64,000 nucleotides of DNA from Oikopleura dioica (Eukaryota > Chordata > Appendicularia > Copelata > Oikopleuridae), in NCBI GenBank assembly GCA_907165135.1, contig OU015569.1:4154001-4218000 (forward strand), given 5' to 3'. Each line of letters begins with the position of its first letter. The stretch's first letter is position 1. A program made the translations under genes and the position numbers. The notes under the pieces are model-generated. The model ran no database searches. It was given only the letters and a program-made list of their open reading frames with translations, and was not told where the DNA came from. Positions 30,433 through 41,300 of this stretch are shown here, piece after piece.

Positions 30433-31759
30433 TTAAAACATCTCTCCGATGCCCATATCAGATTCTTCGATATCCATCGCTTCGACTCTCTTCGATTTTT
30501 TCATGAGCTCTTTCATCTCACCATCTTCTAACCAGGCCCATCTGAAAAATATTATTAAGATTAAATAGTGCCAAGGTCGTTTAGGAATTATCATGTCATC
30601 AATTATTTGCCAAAACGCCCTGTGTAAACTCCCTTTTACTGGCTTGTTTTTCAGATTGATTAAGTTAGTTTGAGAGGAAATAAAATTTAATTTTAATTTA
30701 AATTTTGTAAATTAATTCGAAGGGAGTCACGAAAAATAAGATTGAGATTGTAATTATGGCGACGCGGCTTTTATTAAACCTCTTTCAAGAACCTGATTGA
30801 GGCCTATACAAAGGTTGCCAAGCCCTAGTGATAGGATATCAAATGCTTAAATAAAAAGTACCTTTGATCGTCTCCTTCGACGACAATAGAATTGAACGTT
30901 CTTTTGTCCCACGATGAAACGGCATTCACGTCGGATACTTCTCCGGTCTCTTTGTTCCACACTTTCGTTAGCTTGACGTTGAAGCTTGTGATTGCACAAC
31001 CTAGAAAAGTCTTAATACAAAAAGTTCCGTAATAAACGAACCAAAAAGTTTGAGGAGACGAGACTGCATCGCAGTGATAGGCTCTCCGTCCTTCGCGAGG
31101 AAGAAATCCTTCATCAATGTTACAACTCCGTCTTTAAGCATCGTGGGCAGCTTGAGTCGTTCACGAAGGTGCGACTCGATCGCAAATGAAAACTGGGGCA
31201 ATGGCCCAGCAAGAACCTGGGTATTTTTTAGAAAATAGAGTTGTTGATTATTGCGTACCTTGACAGTTACTTCTGAAGTTTCTCCAGCTCTAGCAAAGGA
31301 TGCAGAGTTGTACTTGTTAAAGTACTCGACGACTTCTTCTTCTTTTTTATTGGTAAAGAGCAGTCCAGTTTCCCCGACTGAAATATTCATCACTTTTATC
31401 AAAGTTAAAATTGCTTACCTAAGCTCTGAGAGAACTTGTGAAGGCCTTCTGCGGTTTCAAGCTCTTTTGACTTTCCAAAGGCGACTTGGCAAAGTTTATT
31501 TTTGCCTTGGTAAAATCGAGAGTCATCTTTGAATTCAGTGCGCAACTCCTTCAAGTGATTGTTGCGAGTGTTCTCCAGCGAATAAATGAATATTCTCTCG
31601 TAACTGTTGACGAAGTCTTGGATCTGTGACACAATCTGAACATCGCCATTGGAACACAATTGACTTGATAAGGCACAATACCTTTTCTTTGTGCTCAAGG
31701 CCGACTTGCTTCTTCGTCTGGGTGAGAGAATAGGTCTTATCTCGTCGCGATTTCGGCAT
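30433..31759 (-). CDS. MRTO4: MRTO4, ribosome assembly factor (uL10/P0 paralogue)
   Basis: Six exons, 31759-31682, 31623-31419, 31377-31259, 31216-31042, 31000-30862 and 30541-30433, sum to 274 residues. The N-terminus MPKSRRDKTYSLTQTKK is diagnostic (human MPKSKRDKKVSLTKTAKK). YERIFIYSLENTRNNHLKEL, GLLFTNKKEEEVVEYF and LLKLFG align with the uL10-like fold. MRTO4/Mrt4 occupies the P0 site on pre-60S particles in the nucleolus and is exchanged for P0 in the cytoplasm. All six introns or borders are GT-AG. The tail is acidic, as in vertebrates, but shorter. An AG lies about 14 nt upstream of the ATG (TTTAG|ACCAAG). Confidence 0.93.
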
Positions 31760-31997
31760 AGCAAAGTTATACTTGGTCTAAATTGGGGTGAAGGTCAATG
31801 GAAAGCCTTTTGGAGAATTATATGAATTATGTACATTTTGCTGAAAACTTGTACAATTTTGAACATAGTAATAATAATACAGGTTAGTTCATTCGATAGA
31901 AGAGACTGCACAAAGAAACTCCAGCATTGAACAGGGACAGAAAAATAGAATACCGATTGAAGGACTTTCTTGATACCGCTGTGGATAGAGATAGATG

Positions 31998-32957
31998 CTA
32001 AAGTGCAGAGTAGGGCGGCGGCTGAGGGTTATCGGGAGGTCTTGTTATGATGAAATAAGAATGCCTTGGATGCGATTTAAACGGAGACAACTCGAACTGA
32101 AATACCTTAATTCTTCTGGAATAAGTCGTTGCGCGTCTTCTTCAAGCGAGTCGTCGTAGATTCTAAGGACGTTGAGTGCAGCTCCTAGCAGGGCAGTGAC
32201 AGCCGCCGAGATCATGTACCAGTAAGCACGCGAAAAATCGGCGGAAACCTAAATTACCACTGCAAAAAAGGATGGGATGGGTTGATTACCTTTGATCCTC
32301 TAAAGCGTGGATAAGAAGAGAGGTCTTGAACAAGCGATTCGGAGAAAGCGAACCACAAGCCCGCCGAAATCATAATTAAAGAGACGCTGAAGAAATGAAG
32401 AACACTGTAGCGACGAAAAAGCTTGACGAACAAAGGAACTGTAAAACCACCTGCTTCGATAATGAAGCAATTAATTTCCAGCACGAGAGCGAAGATCATA
32501 AGCAAGGAGCCGTAAACTGCGACTATAGTAAGAATTAGCATAGGTTCTTATCACAAAAGCATACCTTTGGATATACCGTCGAGATACAGTTCATTACTCC
32601 AGACATTTGATAGGCCAATATACGACAGGGGCCATTTTTCTGGGTCGACACCATGTAAACTTAAAAGTTGAAGTTAAGATTAGAGTTTCAAATCGGGTCT
32701 ACCTGATGACCGCCGGATCAAAACAGGCGGCGACGAGAAGAGAGATAGAGACACTAGTGGCAAGAGCAGCAGGCAAGTTCTTTTCCTTCATTTTGTCCGC
32801 AAAATTAAATCGCGACTAAAGAAATAAAAATTATAGTTTATATAGAATACAAAAAAGAGTAAAAAATATGCACCTGTATGAGATTTTCATCTTCCGTGTC
32901 ACCAGTGTTCGTTTCTGACTCCTCTTCTTCATTGTGCAGGTTTTGGAAAGAAACCAT
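31998..32957 (-). CDS. TMEM127: TMEM127-like four-pass membrane protein
   Basis: Exons 32957-32874, 32815-32703, 32659-32565, 32522-32290, 32248-32106 and 32040-31998 give 236 residues (human TMEM127 238). Four hydrophobic segments are seen: LATSVSISLLVAACF; YGSLLMIFALVLEINCFII; HFFSVSLIMISAGLWFAF; YMISAAVTALLGAALNVL. RRYSVLHFFSV matches human RRYAFAHILTV, and the last helix is followed by an acidic tail. It ends QPPPYSAL, close to the human QPPPAYTP; PPPY is a WW-domain (NEDD4-type E3) docking motif. Vertebrate TMEM127 sits on endosomes and lysosomes, restrains mTORC1 and promotes RET turnover. The ATG is 82 nt past the cupin stop, with TGATTTAG about 12 nt before it, so it is probably the last gene of a ZCCHC9-cupin-TMEM127 operon. 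Confidence 0.8.
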
Positions 32958-33038
32958 TTAAGAAAACCGATTTCTAAATCAATGAAAAATGAGAGAGGAT
33001 CAGATTTGGAAAGATTAAATTGCACAGAGTCATAAAAG

Positions 33039-33730
33039 TCACCACGGAGTCTCAGAATCGGCAGGTAAAGCGTTCGCAGGTACTTCATCGGCGTCGTTGG
33101 CAGCTTTTGGCTCGACTTTCTTGCTACACCAGTAGTAGGACGCCCCCTAGTGCGTGTAAAACTATCAGCATGAATCATAAACGAGGGAATACCTGATGAG
33201 TCATGGTTGAATAAAGCGTTCCCCTTGGTAAGAATAAGCGGTCCCCTGCTTCCACGTTATATCTATCGCCAGTAACCATGTCTTGAGAAAATTACAAATC
33301 AGAGCTAGACATAAAGACATACTTGTAAATATCATGTTTCCTTGCTGCATGAAGACGCACTCATCCGCTTCTTGACTAGTTAGGGTTTTACAAGTGGAAC
33401 ATTAGAACATTACTTTTTCAATACAAAGAAACAAACATATTTTAAAAAGAAATGCGTTTAACCCTTGGCGAAATAGACTATTTCAGACCATTTTCCTCTC
33501 TCTTGTTGGATATTGAGTTCCTGGTGGGTCAGTCCACTCGTACTGGCTCCACGCTTTTCCTGCTTTCTTGGAATTAAAGAAAAATATATAAAGAAACAGA
33601 TTCGATTTGAGAGTATAATTCATAGACTCGAATCATGCAGAATTCTTAACTCTCCTTGTCTCAACGCCTGCTGCACGGAAGCATATGATCGGAATCTCGC
33701 CTTTGTGTGCTTCACAACAGGACCCTCCAT
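33039..33730 (-). CDS. Small cupin-domain protein
   Basis: Five exons, 33730-33628, 33562-33496, 33375-33323, 33281-33193 and 33146-33039, give 139 residues. The second half has the cupin pattern: DECVFMQQGNMIF, then GDRYNVEAGDRLFLPRGTLY, then GASYYWCSKK. The upstream strand (YEWTDPPGTQYPTRE) fits cupin motif 1 but lacks the usual two His, so metal binding is doubtful. The second intron (33495-33376, 120 nt) only keeps frame if it starts with GA (GAGAG|GAAAAT). The ATG is 27 nt after the ZCCHC9 stop, with TTAAG directly before AATGG, an operon-like trans-splice site. Function unknown. Confidence 0.65.
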
Positions 33731-33757
33731 TCTTAACACACACATGTCAGACTTTGA
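33731..33757 (-). promoter_or_regulatory. 27-nt intercistronic gap with splice acceptor
   Basis: Between the ZCCHC9 TAA (33760-33758) and the cupin ATG (33730) there are 27 nt ending GTGTTAAGA. There is no room for a promoter or poly(A) site, so polycistronic transcription with trans-splicing is the simplest reading. Confidence 0.55.
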
Positions 33758-34390
33758 TTAAAAGCGTACTACTTTTGGTTTCTTTTTAACAGTAACAACT
33801 TCTTTTTTGCGTTCTTTTATGACGAGTGCTTCGGTGTTCTCCATCGGGTTGAAAGTCGTCGCGACTTCTCCCGTCTCTGGATTATCCTCTTTCCCTATAA
33901 AATAAGCTAATACGCAATTAGTACCAATCTCAAAATACCTAATCGCTTCGGACAAGCATGGTAGTAGTGTGTAACGTCTCCACAAAATTTGCAACTTCCA
34001 CCCTCTGGATAAAGTCCTCTTGGATTCGACGGACAATTGAGCGCTCTGTGGTCCTTTTCTCCGCAAATAAAGCACACTCTGTCTTTTAGTTTCTTTCCCA
34101 TGCCTTCTGTTTTCTCGGGGCAGTCCTCGACGCCGTGTCCTGGTCTCCGACAATTAAAGCAGACCATTTTGTCTAATAAGTACATGTAAGTATACCCGAC
34201 AAACGCGATCCCTACTTTTCTTGTTTTCTTGTCGTTTTAGGCGACGATTTTCGGATCGTTCAATCTTGTGAGCTGCTTTTGCTTCTTCTTCAAGCTTAGC
34301 CTTCATTTTGCTCAAATTCATATCGTTCCAGTCTGTTCCTTTGTGCTCATGCCGATGACTATTGCCTTTGTATCTTGCGTATCGAGTCAT
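33758..34390 (-). CDS. ZCCHC9: ZCCHC9-like CCHC zinc-knuckle protein
   Basis: Exons 34390-34216, 34172-33939 and 33894-33758 give 181 residues (human 271). The start MTRYARYKG and WNDM match human MTRWARV and WEDM. Three zinc knuckles are present: CFNCRRPGHGVEDC, CFICGEKDHRALNC and CKFCGDVTHYYHAC; human has four, so one is missing. The linker NPRGLYPEGGSCKFCG is nearly identical to the human one, and the C-terminus KPKVVRF matches IPKVVNF. The human protein is nucleolar and RNA-binding. Likely first gene of the operon with the cupin and TMEM127 genes. Confidence 0.9.
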
Positions 34391-34688
34391 TTCTAATTAA
34401 GACAGGATCAAGTAGCTCATCCAGAATTAGCTTATAAATCAGAAAAAAATTATTTCTCAGAATATCTTTATAAATCGAAAATAATATCACAAAATGAGGA
34501 AAATTTAAACTCTGATTATCACTCCTGACTAACTAATTTTATTTCCCTTGAGAAGTAGCACTAATGCCCTATCTTTATCAAATGCGCTTATTTCTGGAAA
34601 TTTAGTCAGTCAGAAATGACAATCGCGGACCGATTCGCGGTACAATGCGAGTATCAGGAAAAGATGCAGAAGAAAGCCAATTTAACGG

Positions 34689-35385
34689 TCAATGCCACTC
34701 GATTTCATCAGGCCGAACAGGACGCTTCAATGGCTCTGTCGTCTCTTTGTTAATATCTTTTGACATTGACTTCCGCATATCGTACGCGTCTTCTTCCAGT
34801 CCATCTTTCGAAGAGGCGCCATAATAATTAAGAACTCGTCGGTACGTAGTGTATCCCAAGTTTTTATAAAGCTCGTGAGCTACTGTATTCGTCTGGCGGA
34901 CAAAAAGATCTAGAATAACTTATCGAGATGGAATAAAACAGATTATTTCTTTTGAAGGTGACTTTCTCTAACGGGGGATCTTTTTCAAATTGATAAATAT
35001 TGAGAGTTCCCTACCTACGAACCAAGTATTTTTCTTTTCTGACACCTCTTCCAAAAGGTTCATTAATTTTCTAGCGAGGCCGAGTCGCCGATATGTAGGC
35101 TGCACCGTAAGAGCAGTGACATGACCGTGCCATTGCCTCATCGAATCTTTTCCCTAGAAACTACGTTCAACAATTCATTTAAGAAACAAAGTACATTACT
35201 TCAGACTTTCCCATTATATAGCCCTGAATGTCACCATTAGGCGCCTCCGCGGTGAAATAATATTCTGGCCATTTGGCTTGATAGTGGAGGTAAAACGGCA
35301 GTCCGTACGTTTCTGTTAGAGGATCCAAATTCACCTTGTTGAATTTGAAAAGATCAAAACAAGAAAACGGTCTTATTTCGGTCAT
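34689..35385 (-). CDS. NAA20: NAA20, catalytic subunit of NatB N-terminal acetyltransferase
   Basis: Exons 35385-35200, 35153-35015 and 34909-34689 give 181 residues (human 178). The start MTEIRPFSCFDLFKFN and NLDPLTETYGLPFYLHY are strongly conserved, followed by HGHVTALTVQPTYRRLGLA with the acetyl-CoA loop (RRLGLA), VDLFVRQTN and YGASSKDGLEEDAYDMRKSM. The tail RPVRPDEIEWH matches human HPVRPEDIE. NatB acetylates Met-Asp/Glu/Asn/Gln N-termini on ribosomes with NAA25. It is 105 nt downstream of the small-protein stop on the same strand, probably the third gene of the RTCB operon. Confidence 0.96.
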
Positions 35386-35490
35386 TCTAATGAGAAAAAG
35401 GATAGACGAAGTTATTTATTCAGGAATGTTGAGGTAATTCAAGGAAACAGAAGGAAGAAATACAGACATGTTACATGTACGAACATTAGG

Positions 35491-35741
35491 TTAGTAGAGG
35501 CTGGGGTCATATTCTCGCTTGTTTTCGAAAGAAACTTTTCGGCGTTTTATAATTCTCTTCTCGGGGGCTTTTATTTTAGTTGTGTTTGAGTTTTTTGTTG
35601 GGCAACGATCAGGGCAGGACTGTGTCGATGCTGTATCTTAATTGAAAAATTATTTTACTTCTGTTATAAATTTTCTGCACCTTTCAACTCGATAATTACT
35701 TTCTTCAGGTATTTTATGTCGTCGCAAACGCATTCAGCCAT
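35491..35741 (-). CDS. 68-aa protein with KVSF motif between RTCB and NAA20
   Basis: Two exons, 35741-35681 and 35636-35491, join in frame through a 44-nt GT-AG intron. The protein has an N-terminal helix (CDDIKYLKKVIIELK), a Cys/Thr/Asn-rich middle and a basic tail RIIKRRKVSFENKREYDPSL. KVSF preceded by basic residues fits the RVxF docking motif for protein phosphatase 1, which is a hypothesis from the motif alone. ATTCAG lies directly before the ATG. It is 104 nt after the RTCB stop and 105 nt before NAA20, so probably the middle gene of an operon. Family not recognised. Confidence 0.6.
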
Positions 35742-35845
35742 CTGAATAGATGAAAGATTCACGAGCGAAAGTGTATCCTTTAGTGGAAATGAACTTTTGT
35801 ATAACGATAAAAGACTAAAGTTAGCTAATGAAGTTTCATAAATGT

Positions 35846-37607
35846 CTATCCTTTAATGACAGCAATAGGTCTAAGTTTGATTGCTTTCTTCGTGATTCCC
35901 GCCACATCGCAAGTGTCTACTACGTCCGTCACATTTTTATAACTTTCTGGTGCTTCTTCCATCACAAGTTTGGGAGATGCAACTCGGATGGAGATCCCCT
36001 TTGCCTGGAGTCCCGCTAACACATCCTAAAATTCGGTGATCACCTGAGTTTTGATCGATCATACTTTGTGATCTAAAATTCGTCTCGATTTTGACCTTGA
36101 CAGAGCTCTTCCAGCTCCATGGCATGTTGTCCCGAAACAGTCGTCAAAGCCTTTCTGTGTTCCAGTGAGCACATAAGAATTCGTCCCCATTGTTCCGCCG
36201 ATAAGAACCGGCTGCCCAATGAGCTGATAGTCAACAGGGATGAGTGGGTGATGTGGTGGAAATGCACGAGTGGCTCCCTTGCGGTGAACAAGCAGCGTTT
36301 TTGTTTTCCCATCAACCACGTGTTCTTCCACCTTTGCGATATTGTGAGACACGTCATAGATTAAATGCATGTCTAGATCATCTGCAGTTGTGTTAAATAT
36401 TTTTCCAAATGCCTGACGAACAAGGAAGGTCATTGTCGAACGATTGACAAAGGCGAAGTTCGCAGCACAGGCCATTGCTGAGGAGGAATTTAAACCCTAT
36501 CGAAATCTGGTAAGGAACCTGCAAGATAGTTCTGTCCTTCGGTAGAGTTGATGCGTGCACAAGCGAGCTGCTTATCGTTGACATGAATTCCGTCACGCTT
36601 CATAGCCTTTTCCATTTCGAGAAGGGCATCTGTCGCGACCTAAAATGATAATTTATGCTCAGTGAATGAAAAAGACATTCACAACCTGATGACCAAATCC
36701 TCTTGATCCCGAGTGGATCATAATTACAACTTGGCCCACTCGATCGATTCCCATTTTGTCTGCAGCCTCTTTGTTAAATATTTCGTCGACGACTTGAATT
36801 TCTGCGTAATGATTTCCCGCGCCAAGTGTACCAAGCTGTGGCAAGCCTCTTTTCTTAGCCTTCTTCGATACTTTGTTCGGATCTGCGCCCAACATGCGTC
36901 CGTACTCCTCGCAGTGCTCTTTATCTTCAGCCCATGCGTAGCCCTCTCTCAATGACCAGTCGAGACCCATTTCAAGCGCTTCGTCGAGGTCTTTTGGTTT
37001 CATTGGAATAACACCACGGGAGCCCACTCCAACAGGAATATGATCGAATAGAGCCTTTTCAAAATTTCTATTTTAACATTTCTCAAAGAAGTGACTCGAC
37101 GCCTGTTCAGAAATCATTCCTGCGCTAATTGCTCCTTGACTGGCTGGACATCATTCTCGTGCAAATTCGTACGAACAAGACGCACACCACAATTAATATC
37201 GAAGCCTACCCCACCAGGAGATACGACAGCCTCTGGATCGGACATATCAAACGCTGCAATGTTCCCAATCGCAAAACCGTATCCAGCATGAACATCTGGC
37301 ATGCCAATACTAATGCCGAATTTAGAAAAATTGAAAAAGGCTTTCTAACCGCTTGCCTAGCATTCACAATTCCCGGTAGAGCAGCAACATTTGCCAGCTG
37401 TTTCATAGCAGGCAAAAAACCGCCGCCCCCGTCAGCGCGTGAAAACGAGCTTTTGTACTCGTCGAACATTAGTGGCTCGAGCGCCCCATTGCAAAAGAAA
37501 TAAGCTGGCACATTCATGTTTGGCACGAAGCCCTTTTCGATTTTGAATTTACATTTTCCAACTTTCTTCACTAATTTGATTTTCTCTTCATAATTCTCTA
37601 TTCCCAT
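35846..37607 (-). CDS. RTCB: RTCB, tRNA-splicing and UPR RNA ligase
   Basis: Exons 37607-37357, 37309-37120, 37054-36686, 36639-36519, 36477-36065 and 36025-35846 sum to exactly 507 residues (human 505). It joins 2',3'-cyclic phosphate to 5'-OH ends in tRNA splicing and XBP1-type splicing. Conserved metal/GMP-site blocks are intact: [60 protein letters not shown], and [12 protein letters not shown] with the guanylylated His. The C-terminus is [10 protein letters not shown]. Intron 37356-37310 has a GC donor (CTAG|GCAAGC). Intron 37119-37055 (65 nt) has a GA donor (CAG|GAATGA); no GT alternative keeps the strongly conserved frame LAQ to ALFDHIPVG. Confidence 0.98.
37055..37119 (-). other. GA-AG intron of RTCB
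   Basis: The exon ends GCGCAG, the intron starts GAATGATTTC and ends TTGAAAAG. The protein across it is nearly invariant in animals, so the boundary is well fixed even without transcripts. Confidence 0.8.
37310..37356 (-). other. GC-AG intron of RTCB
   Basis: 47 nt; donor AATGCTAG|GCAAGC, acceptor GCATTAG|TATTGG; joins NAS to [11 protein letters not shown] as in other RTCB proteins. Confidence 0.85.
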
Positions 37608-37609
37608 AT

Positions 37610-38330
37610 TTTCTTAAAACTCCTCGTTGATATCACTGCGATATTGAAAGAAAAAACTTGCGTAAAGAATGTTTTATTCAAAAACTTATATTAAGGAATC
37701 AGTAAGGAAATTGAAAGGATTGTAGATTATTAAAGGAAATTGATAGGAAATAATTAGCACATGCTTTTCATTTTTGTTGAACAGTAGAGAACAGTTGCAA
37801 GGGTCAACGGTTAATCAAGCTGATGTCCTGCATGGTAAAATGAAGGGATAAAGAAACGAGGGTAATTTGAAGTAAAGTTGATGCTGTAGTTAGAAGCAAA
37901 AGGCGTGAAGGTGAAAAAATCGAGGCTTGGAAGGCCGTCAAGGAAAGATCAATAAATGCAAGACTGGTGAATACTTCTTGTTGCTTTTTTCATTTGTTGT
38001 ATTGACAAGTCGTAAAGAAATAAATTGGCGGAATGGTTATTTTATAATATTACATGTCGGTTGAATATCTACTTGGAATTGAAGTCAGAAAATGATTGAA
38101 CAAACTGATTGCATACAAATATAAAGGTGTTCATTTACAGTTATCAAAGAATTTTGTACAGTAGAATGACGACAAAGAATGTCGTCGAAAATAAAAGAAG
38201 AGGAGAAAATATTTCTTCTAGGGAGAAGGCAGTGCATAGAAAGGCATGCTATGCAAGTCGGAAAGAGCTGAAGCCGTTGAATGTACTCTGAGGTGAAACG
38301 TTGTCGTTGTATCTGTACTGTCTAAGAATG
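37610..38330. other. Intergenic between RTCB and talin
   Basis: AT-rich, 720 bases between the RTCB start and the talin stop, both on the minus strand. No gene is supported. Confidence 0.5.
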
Positions 38331-41300
38331 TTATTCTTGGTTTGCTTGTTCCTCTTCTTCGGCTGTCTGGCGACGGTAGCGTTCTTCGTTCGCGTGGCGC
38401 AGTGCAGCTTCGGCTGCTTCCATTTCTCGTTTTGCCTTGAGAAGTCGTTCACGAGCTTTGAGCTCTTCTCGCTTGACTTGGAAGTCGCTTTTGTTTTGAA
38501 AGTTCGTCGCCATCTTCATAATTGTTTATTATCAACTGATAACACTGAAAAGTTTACCTCTTCGTTTTTATTTTCTCGTGCAGCAGTCGACGCTTTCACA
38601 AGGTTTTCAGCAGCTTTTCGTACTCCAGCACCAGCTTGATCCAGTCGTTTCATCGCTTCGCTATCAGGCTCAGCTTTGACTACAAAAGAGATTAACTATC
38701 GAAGACCGAATTCCCACATTACCTTTGCATGCTATAAGAAGCTGACCAGTAGCCGTTGATACACCTTGAGCCGCTGCTTCGAGCCTTAAAATATATTGTG
38801 AATCGCAATTTTCGATTAAATAAAATACTTTTCTTCAGATGCCTCTCCTTTGACAAGATCGTTTGCAGCTTCACACATAGAACCTGTTTCTCGAGCGACC
38901 ATCTGTGCAGCTGAGACAAGACCCTGACTAAATTGTCCCGTTTTGTCTTTTGAGACACCAGTGACTTGCAACCGGCCTTCCAGTACGAGTTCTTTCTGGG
39001 CGGTTGATGCTTTTTGAACAAGCAACTTAGTAGCCAGAGCAATCGACTTTGCTGCATCAAGAATTTGCTCGTCGAAATTCAGATTTTCATCGGCCTAAGA
39101 AAACTTATGACACGAAAAAGAATTATATTATGTACCTTCGAGTTAGCTTCTTTTCTAGGGGTAAGATTTGAGAGCTTCGAAGCAGCAGCTTCAATAGCGT
39201 TGGCAGCACGGAGAAGTTCTTTTTCAGCAATGACGTTGGGATCGTTTGGATCCTCCCAATCATCGCCCTTGAGTCGAAGAGCTGTTTTGGAGAGCCTAGC
39301 GATTCCAGTAGCGACCCGCTGAGAGTAGTGACTTATGTCAGACTCAAGTGCAACATCAGCTAAAACAACTTTAAACTTCGCATTTAAAGCTACGATTACC
39401 ATTGACCAAGCGATCGTGGAGAGCTGTCAAAGCGCATTTATAATCTCCAATGATATTAAAACTTTCATCGAGCAATTCAGATCGCAACTTTTCGGATGGT
39501 GTTACGGAAGCGTTGGTAACCACAGACCGAACAAGTCCATCTACAACATCAACCGAGACGCTAGAAAAAAGTGATCAAAAATCCATTCAGTTGTAAACTA
39601 CGGCTCTACCTGCACAAAGAAATTATCTCCGTTGTGTTTCCCTTTTTGCCAACGGCAACAGCGCGACTAGCCGCCATTGTCAATGGCTTCGTCGCTGCGA
39701 TCACGGCCTCTGGCTCAGGGGATCCACCCTGGACGACTTGCACGTTCTCATGCTTGAGTTTCTTAAAGGAATATTGATTGTAATCCTTAGAAAATGACAT
39801 TATTACCGCACTGAAGTTTTCAATCGCGCTTATCGAAGCCATAAGTTCCGCTGGTCCTCTAGACTGATCTTCTCGGATAACTTGAACTGTTTGAATGAGA
39901 CGAGTAACGTTTCGTACAGTTTCCGTTGATGAAGACTTCAGCTTTCCAACATTTTCCTCGCTAGAATTAGCATTGAGTTATTTAAAGTGATCTTCGGTCG
40001 ATTACCTGAATTGTCCATTAATGACTCGTGTAGCATTAATGAGCTCGGATAAGGCGGCTACAAGACCCTTGGTCACGTTGAGCAACGCAACCTGGGCATC
40101 TGGACCTTCTTTAGCGATGAACTTGGATGTAGCACGGATAGTATCTGTCAATCTGTTTATTGATTCTCCAGAAGACTCGCAGGCTTGCGTCAACTGAGAG
40201 TTATCTGACGATTCAACTGCTTGAACTAGAGAGCGTATGTCCTCAGTGAGCATTCGAGAAAACTTGGCGACCTCGCACATAAGATCTTCGAACATGAAAC
40301 TCTCGCCGATATCAAGGGCAAGTGTGCCTGATTGTGCAAAGAGAATATCTGTTTCGACGTCCTGTCTAATAGAGTCGATTTTCGATGTAAGCTTTTGGGT
40401 AGCTTTTGCGGAGGCAGAAGAGACCGATAGAACTTCCATAATACCCTTGACAGCGTCAGCGACTCTTCGACATTTTTCATGCAGATCTCGTTTGTTCGAG
40501 TCAGACGGATCTTCAGAGTAAATAAGAGAAGCGTTTATCATATCAATGAGTGAACTTCCACATGTTCTAAGAGACCATTTACCATCAAAAGCTAAAAAAA
40601 TTCTTTACCTAGTTTTCCCTTGGATAGAATTGGCAGCTACTTCGCTATCAGCGATCTTGTGCGCATGCGTGGAAACACTGCAGAGTCGCTGGAATATGGC
40701 GACAGAGTCCTTCTGAAGCTCTGGGATATCAGCAGGAGATGCAGTGCTAACACTTTGTGAAATTTGTGCCAATTCACGGCATTCTTTCGTCAGATTCGTT
40801 TGAAGCTGATTTTGTGAAAGTTTTGTGATATCAGCTAAAAATGTTATATATTAATCAGGTCAAGGTTTGTTGTTTCCACTATCACTGATGACTTACCAGT
40901 ATTAGTTAAACCGTTGACTGATTGCTCAACGACGTTAATCAAATTGTTGGCCGTAGACGCAGGTGAAACATTGATCTCTTCTTGGAATTCAACGATTGTT
41001 TCCCTTAGCATCGTACATGCTTTGTCGACTTCACTGTGAGCAGTCTTGATTTTTGGATTTCCTCCAGATTCCTTAGCACTGTATACAAGTTGCAATAGAT
41101 TTTCAAGGACCGTTTTAGCGTAGCTTATCAAGTCATCTTGTTTAGAAATCGGAAGTTTACTAGCAGCAGAGACGGTGCTAATTTAAAATTTATCATTGAG
41201 GTTGCTAGATGATAAATACCTGAGAGAAATGTTTCCGACAAGTGAAGCCATCTGCGTAACTCCGCGCCCTAGATCAACCGCTTCTGATTTAGCGGCTTTA

